From NCBI GenBank assembly GCA_037176725.1, contig JAZBRS010000020.1, positions 103,682,501-103,746,500 on the forward strand: a DNA stretch of 64,000 nt. The letters are read 5' to 3'. The DNA is from Posidonia oceanica (Eukaryota > Streptophyta > Magnoliopsida > Alismatales > Posidoniaceae). Below, in pieces: positions 32,430 to 44,289 of the stretch. Numbering within the stretch: the stretch's first letter is position 1; every line of letters begins with the position of its first letter. The notes under the pieces were generated by a model, which was given only the letters and a program-made list of their open reading frames with translations, made no database searches and was not told where the DNA came from. A program made the translations under genes and the position numbers.

Positions 32430-33460
32430 CCTAATGCTTCAAGTGCATGCAAGGACCTGTGGCCCGCACATGAACGGTGTCCTCTTAACCAAGAAGATCA
32501 TGCTCCAAGGATATTTCTGGCAAACCATGGAGGCGGACTGCTGCCGGTTCGTGCGTAAATGCCACAACTGTTAGGTCCATGGTAATTTTATCAAGGCTCC
32601 CCCTCGTCAGCTGCATAACATGTCCTCGCCGTGGCCTTTCTCCACCTGGGGGATCGACGTCATTGGCGCAATACACCCCGCCGCTTCAAACGGCCATCGC
32701 TTCATCATGGTAGCGATAGACTACTTCACTAAGTGGGTGGAAGCAGCCTCTTAGAGAACAATCACCGCGGTGGCAACAGAAAAGTTCATCAGGCACAACA
32801 TCGTTGCCCGATACGGGGTCCCTCACTCCATCATCTCTGATAATGGCACGAACTTCATTGCCAAAAGAACTGAGGAGTTCCTACAGAATTTTAGAATCAA
32901 GCATCACCGCTCCTCGCCATATCGGCCTCAGATGAATGGAGCAGTGGAGTCTGCTAACAAAAACATCATCAAAATCATGAAGAAGATGGCAGAAACCCAC
33001 AAGGACTGGCACGATCAGCTCCCGTAGGCACTCTGGGCGTACAGGACATCAGTCCGGACCTTGACAGGAGCCACCCCGTACTCGCTGGTGTACGGCATGG
33101 AAGCAGTATTACCCGTCGAGGTGGAGATCCCCTCACTGCGGATCTTACGAGAAGCTGAGTTGGAAGAGGCAGAATGGGTCGAAGACCGCTGCGTCCAACT
33201 GAATCTGATTGATGAGCACAGACTGCAAGCCATGCATAATGCTCACTGTTACCAGAAGCAAATGGCTAGAGCATTCCTGAAGAAAGTCCGGCCCAGAAGC
33301 TTCCAGCCCGGGGATCTCGTTCTGCGTGCCATTCATCTACCCGACAGTCGAGGCAAATTCCGACCTAACTGGCACGGTCCCTTTGTAGTTAAACAGATCT
33401 TCTCAGGCGGCGCAGTAACTCTTGAGGACATGGACCAGGTCGAGCAGTCCGAGCCGGTCA
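32430..33460 (+). other. Integrase region, element B
   Basis: HHCC zinc module (VHARTCGPH ... KCHNC), DDE core (GIDVIG near 32650, IISDNGTNF near 32835, VESANKN near 32946) and GPF module (WHGPFVVKQIFSGG near 33370). Stops at 32572, 32752 and 33025 interrupt it. It ends YYQ-stop with no chromodomain. Confidence 0.9.
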
Positions 33461-33492
33461 ACATGTGCTACCTCAAGAAGTACTATCAGTAG

Positions 33493-34843
33493 CTGGGAGT
33501 AGCCCTTGCGGATCCTTCCTCCCACTTCTCATGTTTCCACCACCTGCATGTCTTTGTATCTCTATTCACTCTATCTCCCCCGTACTTTACTTCATCCCAT
33601 TTCCTACATTTCCTGACATTGCAGCACTCCCGTGCATCCCTGCTCATCCCGTTCACATTCCTCATCAAATCATGCATTGCATAGCTGCCCGGTGATGAAA
33701 ACCGGAGGTGCTTGCCTGCTGCGAAAGGAGTCTCCCGACTTCACCTGATACTACTTAGATGTCTTGACTAGTGAGGGAGCCACCACTCAATGAGAATGGA
33801 CGAAGTGCCCAAATCCCTAAGGACTTACACCCTTAGAAGAGTGCTAGGTATTAGCCAGAAAGCAATACATATCTCAGCCTAGATGTGCAAGAAAAGAGAG
33901 AAAGAGAGAGCCAAAAGTCGGTACCTGAAAGACCCTAGCACCCATTTCCCCTAGGGAAGGGACAGCGGAGACCTGCAAGCCAAAAGAGAAAGGAAAATGA
34001 AAAAAGAATGAAAAGAAAAAAAAGAAAAAAAACAAAGAGAAAAAAAAACCAAAGAAAAAGGAGCATGATGGAAAAGGAAAGGGAGGGGGACAAAGGCCCC
34101 ATTCCCGCAAAACAAAAAAAAAGGAAGAAAAAAGAAGGAAAGAAGAAGAAGAGAATAAAGGCAGGCAGGGTAACCCCGCACCTCTCACCTACCCCAGAAA
34201 AGAGTCAAAGCTCGGATCAGGTCCTCCTCGCTTCCAAAACGGGAATGAGGAGAGCCCTGTACACCGACATAAAAAGAGAGGGAAGAGGTAGGAGTGAGTG
34301 TAAGTCCTTGAGAGTTTGGCATGGAGCCCGTCCACTCCACACCACCACCAAACATTACCAACACCTTTTCCTAGAGTGCCACCAACAAGTTAGGAGTCCG
34401 AGTAGAGTCCGGTGAGTTAGGGACCGCTCCCTTCCTATGCAGCAGGCACCAAAACACCCCGATACTGAGGGCAAACTACACCAATCACGCATGCATCCGC
34501 ATTTTCCAGTCATTTTCCCCCTTCTGATCATTCTACTCTGCAAGAGCTTACTCCAGAGCTGAGACAGTGCTTCTACTCAGCACATGTTGGCACCATCAGG
34601 CTGCGGCAACCCGGGACTCCCGCCAATCCCCGCCGCGTCAACAGAATCTCTTTGCTTACATATGTTCAATTGCCATAGTCTGAATGTTTACTATTGAATG
34701 TGTTGGATTGCTTTTACCAGTTTCAGAATCTGCTTTCCAATAATAGTTTTGTGCCTATGCGGGATCTGATAATTCAAAGTCTTGGCAACAGGTATCCGAA
34801 GACCCTCGTAACAGCCGTCTGCCTACATTCTGCAATCTGCGCA
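33493..34843 (+). other. Spacer between pol and extra ORF, element B, with polypurine tract
   Basis: Noncoding. A conserved block (33693-33790) is followed by an A/G-rich tract of about 200 bases (33960-34165), then unique sequence with the conserved GCAACAG/GTATCC before the extra ORF (about 34785-34797). It matches A and C in arrangement. Confidence 0.7.
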
Positions 34844-36046
34844 ATGGGTTTCCCCACTCTGGTGACCCCGACATACTGTTCCGAGATCCTGCGAGAATGG
34901 ATCGGCAAGCTTACCAAAGATGACTGTTAGAAGCTGCGCCTGTGGGGCATTCCGACCAAGTTGCTAAAGGCCGCTGATGTAGAAGTAAGCCGCCATCTCC
35001 TGTGTGCTGCTGCGCGATTCTGGAAACCGGCACACCACGTCTTCCGCTTCGGTAGAACTGAACTGACACCTACACTGGAAGAAGTGCACCGGATCTGTGG
35101 CTTTTCCAAGATCCTGGGGCCACCCATCTTCATGAGGCGTGATGGATACATCGCAGTCCTAAAACAGCTGACCGGCCTCTCTACCCGAAGTTGCCAGCAG
35201 AAACTGATTTGCACCAGCGGGCCCATGCCTCTGCTTCGCCTAGCGTATTTTGATAATATTGTGGAAAAGCGCGCTGAACTCGGAAACGAGCTGTGGCTCC
35301 GAGGGTTTGTCACCCGTTTCCTAGGCGAGCTGGTCTTTACTCATGGCAAGACGGCGGTGGCCGTCGAGATCGCAGAAATAGCACTCGCTGTGGTAGCCCG
35401 CCAGATAGACTTAGCACCGGTTGTCCTGGCAGAAACATACCGCAGACTGGACCGCATCTCACATCGCTGCCGCCACTTCCATGGTTGCGGAGCACTCATT
35501 CAGGTCTGGCTAGCCGCACACACTGAGATAGACCTTCTGCGCCCCCAAGTACATGCTTTCGAGGCCTACTGCAACAGCAGCCATGCCAAGGCAGTCAAGA
35601 GCGTCAAGGAAGAATACGAAAGGTTATCAGGACTGACAGACGACACAGTAACCTGGCGCATCATTCCTTCTGCGGCCGAACCATTCACTATCTTCTTCAA
35701 CGCGCGCGACACGCGTTTGGTCGTGTTACCAGGGTTCACCGCGGGTGTGGAATACCACCCTATCAGAGTCCTACGCCAGTTCGGTTTCCAGCAAGACGCC
35801 TTTATCGACAGCACAGCACCGAGGCTCCTTCAAGCATATCCCCTCAGTACAACTGCCCCAACGAAGGAACTGGCCAATCTGATGCAGCGTGGCATGCGAT
35901 CAACAGGCATCGCAGCTACGAGAGGCATAGGGTGTACCCTTGAGTACGTCACCGAGGTGCAGGACCTCTGGCCCATTGACGAAGTCCCGCCAAGCGGCCC
36001 CTTGTTCCCTGACTCTGGAAAATCAAAGAAGGCCCGAATCAGTTAG
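34844..36046 (+). pseudogene. Extra ORF of element B (DUF7745 / plant-mobile-domain-like), 400 codons, one stop
   Basis: ATG 34844 (MGFPTLVTPTYCSEILREWI) to TAG 36044-36046, exactly 1203 bp as in A and C. The only break is TAG 34928-34930 (Glu codon in A); from 34931 it is open for 371 codons, the best copy in the window. Conserved: FWKPAHHVFRFGRTELTPTL, CGFSKILGPPIF, FLGELVFTHG, EIAEIAL, LAPVVLAETYRRLDRISHRC, PFTIFF...LVVLPGF. In two blocks compared with A (5701-5787 and 5941-6000; 49 codons) 20 codons differ silently and 9 change the residue. The family call rests on motif resemblance. It may act as an accessory particle or host-interaction protein; this is unproven. Confidence 0.83.
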
Positions 36047-36425
36047 AGCCGTCATGCAACTGTCACTCTGTTTTCCTTTCAAGTTGTGCTGTACTTTTTG
36101 GCCTGCCACAGGCATATAACCAACAGTTCTATCAATGCAAAAATGTTTCGTGCTAGTGGCTCACATTTCAAAGCTGATCAATGCATTCCATGCTCCACAT
36201 CACTCATGTCCTGAGGCCCCTGGCCCGACTTGTTGCCCACGTGACGCAGGAAAGTCCTCAGCAAACGACCCAGACTCCGGGATCTCTGCGGACCCGCGCC
36301 GTCCGACCTGCTACCGGACATCCCCAGCTGAGTCTCCCTCGGGCTGGTATCCCAAACTACTCGTCTAACAAACACGCCAGCTTTGTCCATCCGTCGCTTT
36401 TCCATGCCAGGGACGTTTCGACCAA
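36047..36425 (+). other. 3' untranslated spacer, element B
   Basis: No coding signal. It is homologous to 6691-7158 of A and leads to the 12-bp hairpin. Confidence 0.6.
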
Positions 36426-36452
36426 CCCCTGGTATCATCCTGATACCAGGGG
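36426..36452. repeat. 12-bp perfect hairpin, element B
   Basis: CCCCTGGTATCA-TCC-TGATACCAGGGG, followed by a second inverted repeat GGGGCATC ... GATGCCCC (about 36449-36470) that is absent in A. Confidence 0.9.
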
Positions 36453-36511
36453 CATCTTTTCAGATGCCCCGCGGTATCTCATCCATGTCACCGTTTTCCT
36501 CTTTGCCGGCC

Positions 36512-36995
36512 GATAAGTCCGATATCTTATCACCTTTTTCTAATCAATCAATCTCATCATTATCTCATCCCCTCTTTGCCGGCCGATAAGTCCGATATCT
36601 TATCAATCGATCAATCAATCTCATCATTATCTCATCCCCTCTTTGCCGGCTGATAAGTCCGATATCTTATCAATCTAATCAATCAATCTCATCATTAACT
36701 CATCCCCTCTTTGCAGGCCGATAAGTCCGATATCTTATCAATCGATCAATCAATTTCATCATTATCTCATCCCCTCTTTGCCAGCTGATAAGTCCGATAT
36801 CTTATCAATCAATCTCATCATTATCTCATCCCCTCTTTGCCGGCCGATAAGTCCGATATCTTATCAATCGATCAATCAATCTCATCATTATCTCATCCCC
36901 TCTTTGCCGGTCGATAAGTCCGATATCTTATCAATCAATCAATCAGTCTCATCATTACCTCCCCCCTCTTTGCCGGCCGATAAGTCCGATATCTT

Positions 36996-36998
<3 letters not shown>
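36512..36998. repeat. Type-1 hairpin array, element B (8 copies)
   Basis: Eight near-identical GATAAGTCCGATATCTTATC units about 60-70 bases apart, separated by CAATCAATCTCATCATTATC-type spacers. Copy number (8) differs from A (14) and C (7), so the array expands and contracts. Confidence 0.93.
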
Positions 36999-37036
<38 letters not shown>

Positions 37037-37037
37037 C
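36999..37037. repeat. (CAAT)n simple repeat, element B
   Basis: About nine uninterrupted tetranucleotide units between the type-1 and mixed hairpin arrays. Confidence 0.9.
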
Positions 37038-37042
37038 AATCA

Positions 37043-38010
37043 TTCTCTGGCTGATGATCCAAAACTCATCATAGGCTGATAACCTAAACTATCGCGCAGT
37101 TGTGTTATACGGCTGACACCCAGTAACTGTCACTCGTAATTGCCCTTTCCAGTTGATAGGACTGTAAACTATCGTTCCAGTTGATAGGACTGTAAACTAT
37201 CATTCTCTGGCTGATGATCCGAAACTCATCCTAGGCTGATAACCTAAACTATCACTGGCAATTACGTTATACGGCTGATATCCAGTAACTATCCCTTGCA
37301 ATTGCTCTTTCCGGTTGATAGCACCGTAAACTATCATTCTCTGGCAGATGATCCAAAACTCATCCTAGGCTGATAACCTAAACTATCACCCGCAATTGCA
37401 TTATACGGCTGATATCCAGTAACTATCACTCGCAAACCCCCTTTCCAATTGATAGGACTGTAAACTATCGTTCCAGTTGATAGGAATGTAAACTATCATT
37501 CTCTGGCTGATGATCCAAAACTCATCCTGGGCTGATATCCAAAACTATCACGGGTTTGCGTTATACGGCTGATATCCAGTAACTATCTCTCATAATTGCT
37601 CTTTCCGGTTGATAGGACCGTAAACTATCATTCTCTGGCTGATGATCCAAAACTCATCCTAGGCTGATAACCTAAACTATCACACGCAATTATGTTATAC
37701 GACTGATATCCAGTAACTATCACTCATGGTTTGCCCTTTCCAGTTGATAGGACTGTAAACTATCGTTCCAGTTGATAGGACTGTAAACTATCATTCCCTC
37801 GGCTGATGATCCAAAACTCATCCTAGGCTGATAACCTAAACTATCACCTGCAACTATGTTATACGGCTGATATCCAGTAACTATCTCTCACAACTGCACC
37901 TTCCGGTTGATAGGACCGTAAATTATCGCTTCCAGTTGATAGGACTGTAACTATCGTTCCGGTTGAGAGGACCGTAAACTATCGCCCTCGGTTGATGATC
38001 CGAAACTCAT
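37043..38010. repeat. Mixed hairpin array (types 2-5), element B
   Basis: A higher-order pattern repeats roughly every 240 bases: GATAG...CTATC, GATGATCC...CTCATC (first at 37053-37070), GATAACCTAAACTATC, then GATATCCAGTAACTATC preceded by TTATACGGCT. B has more of the GATGA/TCATC type than A. Confidence 0.92.
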
Positions 38011-38016
38011 CCGGCC

Positions 38017-38036
38017 GATAAGTCCGACAGCTTATC
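38017..38036. repeat. Lone type-1 hairpin closing the array, element B
   Basis: GATAAG-TCCGACAG-CTTATC, the bookend unit seen in A and C. Confidence 0.85.
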
Positions 38037-38423
38037 GCCTTCTCCGCGCGACTTCATCCCAAAGATGGAGCCCCGCATTCGGCCGCGTCTGGGAAAGGGC
38101 CCACCTCTCCCGTCGCACCTTTGTAGCGTTGGCTATCCTTCTTTCTGTAGCAGGTCTGGACTTCCTACCAAGTTCCACGGTGCACCGCAACGCCCCTCTT
38201 CGGCGTCATCGGCATCACTAGCATCATCCGCGTCGTTTCGACCTCCCCATCGGTACTAACCTCAGCACTAACTTTTGCATTGCATCCGCATTAGCATGCA
38301 TCGCATACATTGCATTTCATCCATCTGCATCTGCACATTGCACTGCGGCAACGATCTGCGACGTTCGGCGCATCCGCCGAATGAGTGGCTCACGCCAATA
38401 GCAACCCTCTGCTCTCGCCAGTC

Positions 38424-38507
38424 AAATGGGGTGTCCCGTCAACCCTGAGCAGCGGCCTCGCTTCGCTCGGCCTCGCTCAGGGAGGGGCATCTGTTCACAC
38501 CCCATTT
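38424..38507 (+). promoter_or_regulatory. PPT / LTR-end stem-loop, element B
   Basis: Outer arms AAATGGGGTGT (38424-38434) and ACACCCCATTT (38497-38507) and inner arms CCCTGAGC (38443-38450) and GCTCAGGG (38475-38482) pair perfectly. The PPT AGGGAGGGGCAT (38479-38490) lies at the base of the inner stem, directly before the LTR start at 38492. Confidence 0.72.
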
Positions 38508-41500
38508 CGACAGGCTGGATCGATTGGAACCCTCTGGTGGCTGCTGAACCCAAGTCTAGACCCAAACCCACGCCTTTCTCTCCTTCTTTCCCCTCAAAAC
38601 AAGCCCAAACTCAACCTAGGATTACCCCCCTTTCCCGAACCTGAAAACTAACCAAAATCCACAGGAAAACACACCCTTGATGACTTAACAAACCTACCAA
38701 AAAGCCCGCAAAAATTCAAATCAAAACCCCTCCCAAAAACCCTAGGAAACTTAGGCAAAGCAACCCTTTTTCTACACCTCAAAACTCCTCCAAAGCTTTC
38801 TTAAAACTAAACCAAAACCCTGGGACCAAAACTAAAAACCCTAGACCCCACACCCGCTAAGTTTCATCCCTTTCCAGGACCTCTAAGACCCCCTTTTGGC
38901 CAAATTATCCTTTTCTCTCCCCGGGATTATCATTTTCTCTCTCCTCTCTCTCTCTCCTGATTATCATCTCTCTTTTCATCCCCTTCTTGCCCTTTTTCCT
39001 GCCTGGCTGTGGGCCCTCTTTGTGCTTCTATCCCTTCTCTATCTTATTCCTATTTTTACTTTATTTTTAGCTTTTTCCCTGAATTTTAAAAAATCCTTTT
39101 TCCTCCAACTCATCTCTTTCCCTTTTATTTCTCCCTTTTCCATTTCCTTCCTCCTTCTCTTTTCCTTTTCTTTCTTTTGCTAAAATCCATAAAAAGCCCT
39201 TAAAATCTGTAAAACTCCAAAACATAAGAGAAACAAATCAGAACTCTAAGAAAAACAATTTAAAAATATTAAACAAACAATTAAAAACTTAAACCTAATT
39301 AAATCAAGCTAAAAAGAAAATCAAGCATGCAAACTAAAAAATGCAAAACAAACCAAAAGAAAATACCGTAAAATCAAGAAAAAAAACTAAAACAAAATCA
39401 AGACCCACCAAAGGTAAAAATCCCATCAAGATAATTAAAAGGCAAACCTTAAAAAAAAAAAGTAAAACAATTAAGAACACTAAGATAAACAATTAATGAA
39501 AGGAAAAGCCTAACCTAACAAACCTAAGAAAAAAACAACCTAAGGACATAATTAAAAAGAAAATGAAGGACACATTAAAAAGACTTAAAAAACACTTAAT
39601 CAAACAAAAGAAACCCAATTAAAAAACATCAAGAAAAATTAATAAATAAAAAATCACAAAACCTAATTCAAAAGACTTAAGAAAGAAAATCCTAAAAGAC
39701 TAAAACTAAAAGCCCATAACCCATCCTAATTAACCTAAAAATAAATCCTAAAAAATCCTAATTAACATCCTAAATGCTTAACAAGAAAAACACAATTTTA
39801 AAAACAATTTAAAAAAAAGGTTTAACAAACACTTAATCAAATGGAAAACGAATTAAAAAAACAAAAGAAACCCTAAAACCCTAATCAAGCCCAAAACCCC
39901 TTTAAACCACACTAATTAACCTAAAAACAGTCATTAAAAAATTTAATCAAGACCCTAACCTACAACACAATCACACTAATATTTTACTTATTTTTATTCT
40001 TTTTTCCTAATTTATTTCTCCCCTTTCTTCTCCTCCATTTCTCTTCCTCCTCTTATCCTTTTTTCTCTTTTTTTCTCTCTGCTGGGCCCGTCAGCCCGTT
40101 TCCTTTCTTTTTTCTTTTTTTCAAACCCGCGGCCCAGCCCACGGTCGAAGTCTTCTCCTTCCTCCTTCCCTCTGCACAGTACCGTCCTCTTCCACCCTCT
40201 GCAATCGCTCCTGCCACGGACAGCGTCGCAGCTTCTGCCATTGCCAGGCCTGCGCTCGCACGCCTTCTGCCCGGACCGGACCGGCGTCCGCCGCATCGCG
40301 TCCGTGCTCCTGCCACCGCCCACTCGGCATTCAATTGCCTCAGCCTTGCAGTCCTGCAAAACCAAGAAAGGAGGAGAGATCAAAAACCATAACCAGGAGG
40401 AGAGGAAGAAGGGGGGAGAAGTGAGAGAAGCATCCCCAGAAGAACCGAGACTCCTGTGTGCAATCCCAACCAGAGAGAGCAATCGGAGAGAGCAACCTGA
40501 GAGAGCAATTCCAGAGTGTTCTTCCCCACCGGAGCGACCTCCTTTCTTCCTCCGCTTCACCCTCCAATTCCAGAGAAGGAGGGCAGAGCTTGAGAGTCCT
40601 TGGCATCCCGGAGAGAGATCCCAATTCCAGAGCATTCCCACTCCTGGAACTTCTCGATTTCCTTCCTCTGAATTCAGAAAATTCTTCTCTTCTTTCTCCG
40701 GTAACCCAACACCATTCCAAGCCTTTGTTTCTCTCCCATTTAATCCCCCAAACTCACCCAGCAACCTAGCCATCTTCCTTCACCATTTCACTGCCTTTCC
40801 ACCACTGAATCGACCCCAGATCACCCGACAGTCCACCTGTAAACCCAACACTGATCCCTCCACAATTCTCTTCACTACAAGCCGCCTCTCCTCCTCAAAC
40901 CCTGTCCCGTTACTCGCCAAGAAACCACCTCCCTAAGCCACCCGACCTTCAGCCCTTTCCCTCACCACAGACTGCAAACTTCACCACAAACACCTGTGCT
41001 GCCTATTGTCCAGAAATCAGCCCAACCTCCTATCTCACTCCACGCTCTCCAGAACCGCAAGCCGATCATCCAGCTTCACTCCCCAGACCTCCAGCTACCT
41101 CCCGGAGGGTTTCACTCCACCGGACGAGCAGCAACAACCTCCCCCAACCTCCGGTCACTCTCCTGAACCCACAAAATTCTGGATCTTCTGCCGAGCTGCA
41201 GAACTTCGGTCCAACCGGTCGAGGAGCACCAGAAGCACCCCCTGAGAAGATCCCAACCTCCGCGAACACCCGACGACCACCGCTGCGACCGGACGAACGT
41301 CGCCGACCAGCTCCGGTACTGCTGAGGTCGGGGGCACGATTCAGACGCAGGGCCAGGTAATTCTTTACCTCCTCAGCTCTCTCTTCTTTCTCTGCTGCTT
41401 CCCTGCCCCTTAGAAGTAAGATTCCGGCCCTCCTGCTCCGTTGCTGTTCGCCGGTCAGACCGTCTTCTCCGGCGATGTCCTCCGGTCTTCACGACGCTCC

Positions 41501-44284
41501 ATCCAGCGGAACGCCATCCCGGTGACCCCCGGAGCTCCGCACAGACGTCAGGAGGCTCCTCCGGTCTTCAGAATGCAGCTTCGCTGCGTCGAACGGCCGG
41601 ACCGAGCTCCAGGCCTTCTGCAGAGCTCCGACGAGCACTCCGGCGCGTTCCAGGCCGCGTCGCCCCCCTCCGATCGTCGCCCTGCCTCCGTCAGCTCCAG
41701 GACCACCGCCTCTGCCGATCAGCGCGCCCTCAGCCCCCCTGTGCCGACAGTCACGAGCTCCGGCAGCCAGCTGCTACAGTGCTCGTCACCGTCGGCCGAC
41801 ACTGTGCATTTATTTTTTCGTTTGTATGGTTTTTAAGTGAATATTGCATGTTTAGCTTAAGTTTTCTTATTTTTGCGTTTCAGTCCTTCTGTCATTTAAT
41901 CTGCTTTGTTTTTTATTTAAAACCTTGCTAAATTGCTTTAAGTGTTTCTGTTTTTCTGAATTTACGCTCCAGTCCGTTTACTGTGCTTTCTAGTTATAAA
42001 CATTTATGCTTTAGCCCTTCTGTTTTCAATTATTGCATCCAGGTCCTGCAGTAGATCATTTAATTTAAATACAACAAGTTTACCATATCATATTGCATTC
42101 TGTATCCCTGTGTCTTACTGTTTTTTCATTTAGATCCCATGCACTGTAGCAACTTAGGTTCCATTTTTAATTTTTGCATACTGCATTGCATATTTTACCT
42201 TCTGATTTTCCATTTTTACATCTAGGTCCTTTCTAAATGCACAGTAGTCACTTTGCATGCATTTTAGCTTATTGCATTGCATTTTCAACCTTGCATTTTT
42301 TAAAAATCGCATATCAGTCCATGGTCTGTGATTTCAGAGCATATTTTTCTTATTAAATTGCATTTTTGACCCCCGCATGATTTAAAAATGACACATAGGT
42401 CCTTCACATCCCTTTAAAATCATGTCAAATGCCTGTTTTGCCCTTAATCTTGCATTTTAGCTCCCATGTTTGCAAAATTGCATGTAGGCCCTCCACTTGC
42501 ATTCCCAGACTCCCCAGAACCCTGTTTCCTGGAAAAATTGCATTTTAGCCCCTAATGTTTTCTAAATTGCATTCTAACTTGCCATTTGTTTTCAAAACCT
42601 CCCCGGATGCATACCCACCTTTAAAAATCGCTTTTTAACCCCAGTTCTTTGCCAAATTACCCTCAGACCCCTCCTGGCTTCAAAACCCCTGCCTGTAAGC
42701 CCCATCTTTTCCAAACTTTAGCATTTAAACCCCTGTTTTATTCTAAAATCCCTCCTGAGTCTTTTCTTGCATTTTGCATGCATTTGCACTCATATAGCCT
42801 TGCATCTAGCACCTTTTGCACACACTTGAGTCCCCTTAGCTCCCTTTCACCTGGGAGGACCTCTTTACACACCCCTAGGACCTCCTGAACACTTAGATCT
42901 GTTCTTCTCCCCTGTTCTGGCCCTCCCGTCTTGGAGCTGCGATATCTTCCAATCCGACCGTTGGATTTCTCCAAATAAGCTGCCAGAGTGACCCCGGCAG
43001 AGCACTCTTCAGCATGGACCAACCGGATTTCAGATCAGGCTTCGGGTGCCCAAGGTAAGTCCCCCTGAACTTCGGCAGCATTGTTTTGCATATCATTCGC
43101 ATCGCATGGTTTTTGCGCACTCTTTTTCGCTTTGTCTTGCACCGTTTTGCGTGCCGCTTCTTTGTCTTGCGCCATTTTGCGTGCCCTTTGGTTTTCTTGC
43201 CCTGTTTTGCGTGCAGTTCTGTTTTCTCGCACCGTTTTGCGTGCCCTTTGGTTTTCTTCCTCCGTTTTGCGCGTAGTTCAGTTTTCTCGCACCGTTTTGC
43301 ATGCCGCTTCTTTGTCTTGCACCGTTTTGCATGCCCTTTGGTTTTCTTGCTCCGTTTTGCGTACAGCTTCGTTTTCCTGCACCGTTTTGCGTGCCCTCTC
43401 GTTTTCTCGTCCCGTTTTGCGTGCCGTTTTGTTTTCTTGCTCTGTTTTGCACCCCTTTTCGTTTTCCTGCATTGTTTCGCGTTCTTGTTCCGTTTCTCGC
43501 ATCGTTCTGCGTGTCGACCTCGTTTCTTGCATCGTTTTGCGTTCTTGCTTCGTTTCTCGCACCGTTTCGCGTGTTTTGCGTGGTTTCCCCTTTTGCATGT
43601 CACCCGCATTGCCTGTTTTCCCCGCTGTTTTGTTTTATCACCAGCATTTGCATATAGGGCAGCGATGCTTACTGCCTGGAGTTCTCACGAGCCCGGTTCT
43701 GCCCTGTTCGGAACACAGACGGCGTTGCTGAGCGCTTAGACTGCACATTTACTTTCTTGCATTGCATTCCCTCACTTAGAGCACACCTTGAGCACTTAGA
43801 TAGGCATTCATTGGCACTTAGGCATTCAAAGTCTGCAATTCCCTACGTATGCGAGCGTAAGCCTAGAAAGACCGATTCTCGGGCGTGTCGGGGGTGCCTA
43901 ACACCTTCCCCGCACGTAACAGGAGTCCTTGCCCTCTCTCTTGGCCCGCAATGACCATATTGCTCTTATCCCAGGCACGAGTCACATCATTTGCATTCAT
44001 TTGCATCTTATTCCTTTTGCATTGCCTAGCATTGCGTCTTTTGCTCGGTTTTGCGTGATTATTCACTCATTTCCCCGGTTTTCCTTGTCTCCCGATTTAA
44101 TAGACTTGGTGGCGACTCCGATTTTGTCTTATCTTCTTCTTTTCTTTCCCTTTTTCTCTCTTTTAAATGTTTTCGAGTTAAGTTTTCCTTCTCGGACATA
44201 GCCGCTAATAGTGAGCCTGATTCTGATCGGTGCACGCGAGCTTTGGCAACGTGCAGGGACGATCCGAACACTGGGATTACTACA
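38492..44284 (+). repeat. 3' LTR of element B (5793 bp)
   Basis: Direct repeat of 17655-23453, with TGTTCACACC (G to C) at the start and ATTACTACA at the end. Internal blocks match the 5' LTR, including telobox pair 39868-39884, splice-donor sequence 43052-43060, minisatellite 43131-43575 and PBS-like TGGCGACTCC at 44110-44119. Confidence 0.95.
43131..43575 (+). repeat. 30-bp minisatellite within 3' LTR of element B
   Basis: Copy of the array at 22300-22745. Confidence 0.9.
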
Positions 44285-44289
44285 ACGGT
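44285..44289. repeat. Target-site duplication, right, element B
   Basis: ACGGT directly after the LTR end ACTACA, matching 17650-17654. Element C's hairpin array resumes here. Confidence 0.95.

Larger units (their letters stand above)
24785..33492 (+). pseudogene. gag-pol polyprotein, element B (Gag-PR-RT-RNH-aRNH-INT), disrupted
   Basis: One ancestral frame of about 2,902 codons from ATG 24785 (MAQRTVEPP; C begins MAQYVSEPL at the same place) to TAG 33490-33492. Breaks: stops at 24923, 26162, 27716, 28675, 29311, 30283, 32572, 32752 and 33025, and a 1-nt deletion near 28382 that moves the frame. Seven of the nine stops fit C-to-T or G-to-A changes of CAG, CAA, CGA or TGG. Domain order with the archaeal-type RNase H after a degenerate first RNase H is diagnostic of the Tat clade. 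Gag and Pol share one frame with no sign of a programmed shift. Confidence 0.94.
17655..44284 (+). mobile_element. Element B: complete 26.6-kb Tat-type Ty3/gypsy retrotransposon
   Basis: Full-length copy with LTRs 17655-23453 and 38492-44284, PBS at 23455, gag-pol 24785-33492, extra ORF 34844-36046, hairpin arrays 36426-38036 and PPT before 38492. It is flanked by ACGGT duplications. The first 419 bp of the two LTRs are collinear with 14 substitutions, while long AT-rich parts differ by only about one base in several hundred, so this is the youngest insertion visible. Element size and LTR length match the Ogre-like giants. At least nine stops and one frameshift in gag-pol make it non-autonomous. 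Confidence 0.96.
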
